From contig NZ_JACKZA010000024.1 in NCBI RefSeq assembly GCF_015100155.1, positions 1 through 35,866 on the forward strand: a stretch of DNA of 35,866 bases, given 5' to 3'. A program made the position numbers and the translations under genes. Positions 17,427 to 23,605 of the stretch are shown here, in pieces. Each line of letters starts with the position of its first letter. Within the stretch, counting starts at the first letter, position 1. The stretch is from Acidithiobacillus sp. HP-2 (GTDB taxonomy: Bacteria; Pseudomonadota; Gammaproteobacteria; Acidithiobacillales; Acidithiobacillaceae). The notes under the pieces were generated by a model. That model had not been told where the DNA came from, searched no databases, and was given only the letters and a program-made list of their open reading frames with translations.

Positions 17427-17487
17427 CAACAACGGCAGAGAGCCGGGAGGCTTTGCCGCGACTTTGGCCCGCGCCGTTGTTGTTCTT
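17427..17487. repeat. Palindromic repeat element (copy 2, partial, inverted)
   Basis: Positions 17441-17487 are an exact reverse complement of 12815-12861 (47 bp). This copy also has its own 10-bp inverted arms (17427-17436/17473-17482), so it can fold as one long hairpin directly after the rlmB stop. The outer 31-bp ends of copy 1 are missing here. Confidence 0.78.
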
Positions 17488-17566
17488 ACCATAACGGGAA
17501 ATGCAGCCCTGATTTTGGTAGACTGACCCGGTCAGAAAACACTGAGAACCCTAAATAGGTGTAACA

Positions 17567-18340
17567 ATGCTGGTAGACTCCCATTGCCATCTCGATTTTG
17601 AAGATTTTGCAGAAGATCGGTCAGCCATTCTCGAACGTGCCCAGGCTGCCGGGGTGCAGGAAATCCTGATTGCCGCCGTTGTGCAAAAACATTGGTCGCG
17701 CGTACAGGCTCTGGCGGCTGAAAATACGGGTATATGGGCCGCTGCCGGGGTGCATCCCAATGAGCCGGAAGCTGAAACGCCGAGCATGGAAAACCTGCTT
17801 GCCGCTTTGTCGATGGAAAAAGTTGTCGCTGTGGGTGAGACCGGGCTGGACTATTTTCGCAGTGAGGGTGATTTGCGCTGGCAGCAGGAACGCTTTGCCC
17901 GGCATATTGCCGCCTCCAAGGCGACGGGGAAACCCGTTATTGTCCATACCCGTGAAGCCGCAGCAGATACCCTGGGATTACTGCGGAGCGAAGATGCCCG
18001 CGCTTCCGGGGGGGTCATCCACTGTTTTACGGAAAACTGGGAATTTGCCCGTGCTGTTCTGGATATGGGATTTTATGTTTCCCTTTCCGGGATAGTGACC
18101 TTTAAAAAGTCTCTGGACTTACAGGCTGTTGCCCGGAAATTGCCTGCAGATCGTCTGCTGGTAGAGACGGATTCGCCTTATCTGGCACCAACGCCTCTGC
18201 GCGGTAAACGCAATGAACCGGCTTATGTTCGTCATGTCGCCCAATTTTTGGCTGAGTTGCGAGCGGAGTCGTTTGCAGATCTAGCACGACAGACAACCGA
18301 GAACTTTCATCATCTTTTTACCCGGACGGTGGCCGCATGA
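17567..18340 (+). CDS. TatD family metal-dependent hydrolase/DNase
   Basis: 257-residue TIM-barrel hydrolase. TatD motifs are present: LVDSHCHLDF, GETGLDYF, VIVHTREA, GVIHCFTE and LLVETDSPYLAP. Members are Mg-dependent 3'-5' exonucleases; the YcfH/TatD group has roles in DNA repair or RNA quality control. Length fits. It overlaps the next gene (ATGA, 18337-18340). A short palindrome (CTGACCCGGTCAG, 17523-17535) lies upstream, of unknown meaning. Confidence 0.9.
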   Translation: MLVDSHCHLDFEDFAEDRSAILERAQAAGVQEILIAAVVQKHWSRVQALAAENTGIWAAAGVHPNEPEAETPSMENLLAALSMEKVVAVGETGLDYFRSEGDLRWQQERFARHIAASKATGKPVIVHTREAAADTLGLLRSEDARASGGVIHCFTENWEFARAVLDMGFYVSLSGIVTFKKSLDLQAVARKLPADRLLVETDSPYLAPTPLRGKRNEPAYVRHVAQFLAELRAESFADLARQTTENFHHLFTRTVAA

Positions 18341-19107
18341 AAATCACTTTTCTGGGAACAGGGTCCAGTGCTGGCACCCCGGTTATCGCCTGCGACTGTC
18401 CGGTATGTCGAAGTACGGACCCGCGCAACCGGCGTCGTCGTGCCAGTATTCTGGTAGAACACGAGGATACGGTGTTGTTGGTGGATACGGGACCGGATCT
18501 GCGCCAGCAAATGCTGGATGGCCAGGTCCAACGACTGACTGCCGTGCTCTATACCCATTTTCATGCGGATCACATCAACGGCATTGACGACCTGCGCGCC
18601 TTTAATTTTGCCCAGAAAATCGTCATCCCCTGTTATGCGGATGAACGTACGGCCAGCGAGCTGGAAAGTCGTTTTCGTTACTGTTTTTTGCCACCCGACG
18701 CGGCCTGGGCAAAACCTTCTTTATCCATGGAACGCTTCCATACTGAAAAGACTTTCGGCAATCTCAAGGTGACGCCCATTCCTGTCATGCACGGTAAATT
18801 GTGCATCCTTGGCTTCCGTTTCGGAGATGTAGCCTATCTGACTGATCTTAAATCGATTCCTGACGAAAGCCTGGCTCTGCTCAGGAATCTGAAATTACTG
18901 ATTCTGGATTGCCTGCGCTACGAAGCTCATCCGACGCATCTCAATGTCGAGGAAGCCTTGTATTGGACCCGTCGTATTGCCGCTCAGCAAACCATTTTCA
19001 CCCATATGACCCATGATATTGATTATGCACAGTTCGCTGCGGAACTCCCGGCAGATATCGTACCGGCTTTTGATGGTATGGTGATTGAGCAAGCATCCGC
19101 GCTATAA
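18337..19107 (+). CDS. MBL-fold hydrolase, PhnP-like
   Basis: 256-residue metallo-beta-lactamase-fold protein. The metal motif is THFHADHINGID (HxHxDH), with later ligands in IPVMHG, LDCLRYEAHP and THMTHDID. The early cysteine group CDCPVCRS, followed by an arginine-rich strand (RNRRRRAS), is typical of PhnP-type cyclic phosphodiesterases. Those act on ribosyl 1,2-cyclic phosphate or related cyclic phosphates, but there is no phn cluster here, so the substrate is open. It is translationally coupled to tatD, and a strong tRNA promoter begins eight bases after its stop. Confidence 0.83.
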   Translation: MKITFLGTGSSAGTPVIACDCPVCRSTDPRNRRRRASILVEHEDTVLLVDTGPDLRQQMLDGQVQRLTAVLYTHFHADHINGIDDLRAFNFAQKIVIPCYADERTASELESRFRYCFLPPDAAWAKPSLSMERFHTEKTFGNLKVTPIPVMHGKLCILGFRFGDVAYLTDLKSIPDESLALLRNLKLLILDCLRYEAHPTHLNVEEALYWTRRIAAQQTIFTHMTHDIDYAQFAAELPADIVPAFDGMVIEQASAL

Positions 19108-19114
19108 AAAGTGT

Positions 19115-19143
19115 TTGACAGTGCCGGGGTAAATCCATATATT
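19115..19143 (+). promoter_or_regulatory. Promoter of tRNA-Ala
   Basis: TTGACA (19115-19120), 17-base spacer, TATATT (19138-19143): an essentially consensus sigma-70 promoter. The tRNA begins ten bases later, about where transcription should start. A GC-rich CGCGTC sits at the discriminator position. Confidence 0.8.
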
Positions 19144-19153
19144 ACGCGTCATC

Positions 19154-19229
<76 letters not shown>

Positions 19230-19233
19230 TATA

Positions 19234-19270
19234 AACAAAACGGTTAGAGAAATCTAGCCGTTTTGTTTTT
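19234..19270 (+). terminator. Terminator after tRNA-Ala
   Basis: 15-bp stem AACAAAACGGTTAGA (19234-19248) with TCTAGCCGTTTTGTT (19253-19267), with one G-T pair and a four-base loop, followed by TTTTT (to 19270). Confidence 0.85.
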
Positions 19271-19282
19271 CTGTCTAATGTG

Positions 19283-19450
19283 ACGGATTTTTGAAAAACC
19301 CCGACTTGTGCAGGTTAAAGTAGTGGCGAGCAAGCAGAAATGGAGCTGGGTCTTGACGGCATCGGCGGTATGGTTCTGACTGAGTGCGCTACCGATTTAC
19401 TGTGTGATTGCTTTGAAGTCAACCTCAATGATTGCGGATCAGGGTCAATC
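19283..19450 (-). pseudogene. Decayed transposase C-terminus (IS4-like), weak call
   Basis: On the minus strand one frame reads IIEVDFKAITQ, a stop, then IGSALSQNHTADAVKTQLHF. This resembles the conserved C-terminal end of IS4-type transposases (VxLFFKWIKQ...NAVKTQIW). The match is short, interrupted and from memory. It sits between the tRNA terminator and the lower-GC adhesin block, where an old insertion would be expected. The rest of 19271-19582 shows no gene I can support. Confidence 0.3.
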
Positions 19451-19582
19451 AGATCAGAAAAACTCAAAATAAAGATTGCTTGGTTGCATACACGCGCTGT
19501 GCAGCGAAAAAAACGGTGAAACTTCAGCCCCCCACGTTTTGCTGAAATGGTCAGTTTTTCTCAAGAAAATATACACATCTAT

Positions 19583-20701
19583 TTACGAGAAAAATAGGTT
19601 CTTATATGCAGTAATGTTGTCCTCATTGTCGTTGCTCAGATTTTTTTCTAATTTGCGCCAGGAAAACAAGCGATCAGCACCGCTGAGATCGTGAGTTTGA
19701 TAGGCCTCCAATAATTTTTTTGCAGCATGATGTGCGTCAAAGCCTTCATAGCGATAACCACAATCGCCAAGAAATGCTGAATTATGAATTAGCGGGTATC
19801 CTCCATAAAGTAGTTCATAATAAAGATAATTTTGGCCGTTTTCCCAATGATGAGAAACTACCGCATCTGCTTCACTAGACATAAACCAAGGTGTAGGAAA
19901 ACGCCCTTCAAAGCTGGTTAAACCATGTCTGACAATATTCAGACTTTGTGTAAAAAGTATAAAGTCGGGATGTTTATTAATGATCAAGGCATTACATATA
20001 CGGGCATATTCAAGGAAAAATGGATTCTTCCGGTAAGCCTTTTCTATGGCGAGAATAGGGGTTAAAGAAGTCTTAACCATGCTCATATTGGGTTCCATCA
20101 CAGCAATTCGCCAGTGCTTTTTGCCAGGTATATACGCATATTTCTGACTTTCAGGTAGTTGCGAAATGCCACGCTCCAGAAAATAGGGTGTCCATAAATG
20201 AGGAACTATGAATACTGGAGCACGGGATGCAAGTTCAAAGTAATCTTTGCAACTTTTTTCATATTCTGGAAGTGTCCAGATAGCATCATACACTTTATCG
20301 CTAACGAGGGAAGCCGGAGATTTGTTGTAGATTGCCCTTTCAACGTCTAAAAAATAATCATTTCCAACTCTCATCCAATAATAACGTCCACCCTTGTTAC
20401 GAAAAGAATGTGCCCATTCATCAGGGAGTAGTGCACTCATTTCAATGACAATATTCAGTTGTTCCATACCATCATTCAGTCCAAGAACGGAGAGGTTGAG
20501 TGTATCCATCCATAGGGCATCGGGAAGCCGAACCGATTCCTCGCGGTCAATGAGCAAGCATGCAAATTCAACTTCAGGAATCTTTTTTAGAAGTTGAATT
20601 AAAAAAAAACAGTTTTGGAAAATGCCATTTTCCCATATGGATTGCTGATCGTCACGATAATGCAAAGTGACACCAATACGCAATTGCGAATTTTTTTGCA
20701 T
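19583..20701 (-). CDS. DUF2827-like, putative glycosyltransferase-fold protein (paralogue 3)
   Basis: 372 residues; last gene of the five-gene minus-strand block. It shares with its two upstream neighbours an N-terminal signature (RIGVTLHYRDDQQSIWENGIFQN), FIVPHLWTPYFLE, MEPNMSMVKTSLTPIL and SHHWENGQNYLYYELLYGGYPLIHN. The last motif looks like the nucleotide-sugar-side GGxPL motif of GT-B glycosyltransferases. I recall this pattern as DUF2827, known mainly from Burkholderia. There is no signal peptide, so it is probably cytoplasmic. GC is well below the backbone. Start ATG 20701 has GGAG about ten bases upstream, 13 bases after the previous stop. Activity is inferred, not shown. Confidence 0.72.
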   Translation of the reverse strand: MQKNSQLRIGVTLHYRDDQQSIWENGIFQNCFFLIQLLKKIPEVEFACLLIDREESVRLPDALWMDTLNLSVLGLNDGMEQLNIVIEMSALLPDEWAHSFRNKGGRYYWMRVGNDYFLDVERAIYNKSPASLVSDKVYDAIWTLPEYEKSCKDYFELASRAPVFIVPHLWTPYFLERGISQLPESQKYAYIPGKKHWRIAVMEPNMSMVKTSLTPILAIEKAYRKNPFFLEYARICNALIINKHPDFILFTQSLNIVRHGLTSFEGRFPTPWFMSSEADAVVSHHWENGQNYLYYELLYGGYPLIHNSAFLGDCGYRYEGFDAHHAAKKLLEAYQTHDLSGADRLFSWRKLEKNLSNDNEDNITAYKNLFFS

Positions 20702-20714
20702 GAACTGGCTCCGA

Positions 20715-21833
20715 TCAATTTAGTCCTAGAAGACTGGAAAATGCGTCTATATTTATCGATGCTGATGGGTGAACGTGATCTAATAATTTCTGATTACGCA
20801 TGTTGTATTCGCTCCAATATTCTGCATCATCACGATTATTAAAAGCATCGAGTAGTACTGTGACACCCTTTTTAGCCTCAAACTCTGGATAGTAAAACCC
20901 AACATCAAAATTTTTAAGAAATAGCGAATTATGGATTAATGGATAGCCACCATATATCGCATCATAGTAAAGATAGTTTTGATCGTTCTCGGTTTGGTGA
21001 GATATTATTGCATCTATATGAAAGCAGCTTACCGCTTCGGCAAAGGCAGATCTAGGTTCATAGGTAGCTTTTCCCGCTTTTGTCAAATCAAGATGACTGG
21101 CTAACCGATTAAAAGTCAGATGCTCCTTGAGGTGAAACGTATTGAATGCAGCGATGAGTTCTACGGAATCAGGGTTTATGCGGTAAGCACCATCGGCTAT
21201 CAACATCGGCAAATACGAATTTTTTATTACAGAGATATTCGGCTCAAAGGTCGCTACCCGCCATGATCGGTTCGAAATCGATTGCCGGATGGCAAATCCA
21301 AAACTGTCTTCTACTCCGAGGCTATGGATGGAAGCCTCAAGAACAACAGGAGACCATATATGTGGCGCGATAAAAACGGGTTTATCAGTTATGGTCTCAA
21401 GCATTGGACGGCATGTTGATTCATGGCAAGGAATAATCCAGGTTTCATCCATTGGGGTGGTATATAAGCCACGCTCAGGCATTTCATAGATTGCGCTTTC
21501 TGTCAATCCAGAATAAATGTGCCCAACATCGAAAAATATAATTTTCTTACCCAAGGCCTGGAGCCTAAGAATCCAGGGTTCAGGTAATCGTGCACCCATG
21601 ATGATAAGCACATCAAGGTCATAAGTAACTTCTTCTGGCTTGACAAGAGGAGTCATCCATTGAACGGGCCAGCCATTAGGTAATGCATCGCCGCTGCCCC
21701 CATTAATTAGGAAAACCTCTTGAATTGCCGAGATGGACTTTAAGGCCATCGTTAAATATAAAATATTCTGGTTAATACCTCTAGACCAGACGCTATCATT
21801 TTCCTCGGCAAAAATAGATATTCCAATTTTCAT
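20715..21833 (-). CDS. DUF2827-like, putative glycosyltransferase-fold protein (paralogue 2)
   Basis: 372 residues; middle member of the tandem triplet. Family features are MKIGISIFAEENDSVWSRGINQN at the N-terminus, FIAPHIWSPVVLEAS (mid), FEPNISVIKNSYLPMLI and SHQTENDQNYLYYDAIYGGYPLIHN in the C-terminal half. The copies are diverged, with conservation confined to these motifs, so this is an old duplication or serial acquisition rather than a recent one. Gaps of 11 and 13 bases to the neighbours indicate one transcript. The ribosome binding site before 21833 is poor, so translation may depend on coupling. Expected role: sugar transfer in the cytoplasm, possibly to the neighbouring adhesin. Confidence 0.72.
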   Translation of the reverse strand: MKIGISIFAEENDSVWSRGINQNILYLTMALKSISAIQEVFLINGGSGDALPNGWPVQWMTPLVKPEEVTYDLDVLIIMGARLPEPWILRLQALGKKIIFFDVGHIYSGLTESAIYEMPERGLYTTPMDETWIIPCHESTCRPMLETITDKPVFIAPHIWSPVVLEASIHSLGVEDSFGFAIRQSISNRSWRVATFEPNISVIKNSYLPMLIADGAYRINPDSVELIAAFNTFHLKEHLTFNRLASHLDLTKAGKATYEPRSAFAEAVSCFHIDAIISHQTENDQNYLYYDAIYGGYPLIHNSLFLKNFDVGFYYPEFEAKKGVTVLLDAFNNRDDAEYWSEYNMRNQKLLDHVHPSASINIDAFSSLLGLN

Positions 21834-21844
21834 AAAAATAGACT

Positions 21845-22948
21845 TTATCGTAATGGTACGGATTTCAGTTGCTGCAGAAGGCGTTCATAATCCATGGTCA
21901 TTTCAGGATTGCCAGGCAAGTAACTTTGGATGATATATCGTTGTTTGTCAATATATGCTTGATAGTGGTTTGGATGGTTATGAATAGCGTCCAGAAGCTG
22001 TTTTGCACCGCTTTCCAGATTATTATTTTCATAGTAATACCCTAAATCAGCACATAAATGAGCATTATGGACAAGCGGATAGCCTTGCCATGCAGCTTCA
22101 AGGTAGATATAGTTAAGAGGGTTTTCCCATTGATGTGAAACAACAATATCCGTATTTTCCGCCAAGAAAACAGGTGTCTTCTGTCTCCCTGTAAAAACGG
22201 CCTTTGAATTTTTTACAATATCCAACTGCAACATCAAGGAGGTAAATTCCTTGGAATGATTGGCGAGTTGTTCTGTGTTGGTTACCTGTAAAAGTTCAAT
22301 CGCTTCTGGATCCTGACGAAATGCGAGTTCTGCGATTAAAATCGGGTAAAGACAAAACTTTACAATGTCGATATTTGGTTCCAGAATGCTTATTCTTGCG
22401 GGTTTTCCCGGTGGGGTCCATAAACCTTTATTGGGTAGATTTGAGCTAGCCTCTTCCAAAAAAAACGGATCCCAGACGAAGGGGGCAACGTACCCTTTTA
22501 TTTTTCTGAACACCTCAAAATATGGTCGACTATTTGATTCGACTTGTGGTATCATCCATATGGCATCGTAACGTGGATTAATAAATAGGTTGTCTCCAAA
22601 TAATTCGCGCCCAAATATAATGGATTCCATGACGTGAATGTATTCAAATCCACAGCAGTACGAAACTAATCTGCATGTACGATTTTTCAAATACTCAGTT
22701 TGTTCTGCGCTAATTTGTCCACCGAGTTCTATGACTACGTCTGCCCTGTCTTTTATGTCTCCAAATCCCCAAATTTCTTCAAAAGAGTAAGTAGGGCTGT
22801 GAATACTGGTGGTGTTGAACACCACAACATCTTCGACAAATGAGCAATAACGCAGTGCTTTGGCCAAAAAGAAAGCATTTTGTTTGATTCCATTTGTCCA
22901 TAAAGATTCCTGTTCATTTAGAATACCTATGGATATGGCGATAAACAT
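21845..22948 (-). CDS. DUF2827-like, putative glycosyltransferase-fold protein (paralogue 1)
   Basis: 367 residues; first of the three paralogues after the OmpA-like gene. It has IAISIGILNEQESLWTNGIKQN, YVAPFVWDPFFLEEAS, LEPNIDIVKFCLYPILI and SHQWENPLNYIYLEAAWQGYPLVHN. It differs from its sisters in having QGYPLVHN for GGYPLIHN. The start ATG at 22948 follows TTTGGAGAAAAA, the best ribosome binding site of the three. A 25-base hairpin sits in the gap upstream. Codon use and low GC match the other two. No metal (DxD) motif typical of GT-A enzymes stands out, which agrees with a GT-B type. Confidence 0.73.
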   Translation of the reverse strand: MFIAISIGILNEQESLWTNGIKQNAFFLAKALRYCSFVEDVVVFNTTSIHSPTYSFEEIWGFGDIKDRADVVIELGGQISAEQTEYLKNRTCRLVSYCCGFEYIHVMESIIFGRELFGDNLFINPRYDAIWMIPQVESNSRPYFEVFRKIKGYVAPFVWDPFFLEEASSNLPNKGLWTPPGKPARISILEPNIDIVKFCLYPILIAELAFRQDPEAIELLQVTNTEQLANHSKEFTSLMLQLDIVKNSKAVFTGRQKTPVFLAENTDIVVSHQWENPLNYIYLEAAWQGYPLVHNAHLCADLGYYYENNNLESGAKQLLDAIHNHPNHYQAYIDKQRYIIQSYLPGNPEMTMDYERLLQQLKSVPLR

Positions 22949-22962
22949 TTTTTCTCCAAATT

Positions 22963-22987
22963 AAGTGCCGTGCAATGCGCGGCACTT
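22963..22987 (-). promoter_or_regulatory. Intercistronic hairpin before the DUF2827 genes
   Basis: AAGTGCCG (22963-22970) pairs with CGGCACTT (22980-22987); a G-T and two further pairs can extend the stem to about 11 bp. No T-run follows in the direction of transcription, so it is not a standard terminator. It could stabilise or process the mRNA between the OmpA-like gene and the triplet. Confidence 0.5.
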
Positions 22988-23021
22988 ACAATAATGACCT
23001 AAGCATTATCCATGACAAAAT

Positions 23022-23549
23022 TTACTTGACTAGCTTATGAACTTTGATTGTTGAATTAATTTCAACACGCTGGTTCTTGAAACGACCCTGCGGTGTTGCA
23101 TTACTGGCTACAGGATCCATGTACGAGTGTCCTCTTACTATCATCCGGCTGCTGGATACGCCGCGCGCTTCCAGATAGTGTGCGACACTCTCTGCACGCC
23201 GTACGGAAAGACGCTGATTGTATGCAAAACTACCCGTATGACTGCAGTATCCATTCACCGTGAGCACTGCAGAATGATACTTGTGAGCAAATGCTGCTAC
23301 CTTATCCAGAACTGTGATATCCCTGTCCAGTAATTTTGCAGAATTTACTTTGAAGTTGACACCTTGAATGGTAATCGGCTTGCTAACCAGAACTCGTTTT
23401 TCAACAGGTGCAATGTCTGGACGAACCACTGGAGCAACCACTGGTACGGGTACTGCTGCTGGTTTGTTACATTCATGTAAAGGACAATAAACTTGGTATG
23501 GCGCGCAACCTGCAAGTGCCAGTATCGATAGAGCTATGAGTTTTTTCAT
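23022..23549 (-). CDS. OmpA-like (Pal-type) outer-membrane lipoprotein
   Basis: 175 residues. The signal peptide MKKLIALSILALAGC ends in a lipobox (LAGC, Cys15), followed by a proline/valine-rich linker (to about 55). An OmpA C-terminal domain follows: VNFKVNSAKLL, VNGYCSHTGSFAYNQRLSVRRAESVAHYLEARGV, IVRGHSYMDPVA and GRFKNQRVEI. Such domains bind diaminopimelate of peptidoglycan. The arginine of the binding pair is kept (SVRRAESV), but the aspartate (normally in HTDNTG) is replaced by serine (CSHTG), so binding may differ. It lies between the adhesin gene and the DUF2827 genes and probably tethers or assists the adhesin at the cell wall. Confidence 0.87.
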   Translation of the reverse strand: MKKLIALSILALAGCAPYQVYCPLHECNKPAAVPVPVVAPVVRPDIAPVEKRVLVSKPITIQGVNFKVNSAKLLDRDITVLDKVAAFAHKYHSAVLTVNGYCSHTGSFAYNQRLSVRRAESVAHYLEARGVSSSRMIVRGHSYMDPVASNATPQGRFKNQRVEINSTIKVHKLVK

Positions 23550-23566
23550 GAAATTCTCCCTAATAC

Positions 23567-23595
23567 GTTCCCCCCGGCTTCACGCCGGGGGGAAC
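23567..23595 (-). promoter_or_regulatory. Strong intercistronic hairpin between adhesin and OmpA-like genes
   Basis: Perfect 12-bp stem GTTCCCCCCGGC (23567-23578) / GCCGGGGGGAAC (23584-23595), five-base loop. It is ten bases after the adhesin stop and before the ribosome binding site of the next gene. On the minus strand it is followed by GTATTAGGGAG, not a T-run. It may act as a partial terminator or mRNA 3' barrier that sets a high adhesin to lower downstream ratio. Confidence 0.6.
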
Positions 23596-23605
23596 GATCG
23601 GCCAA

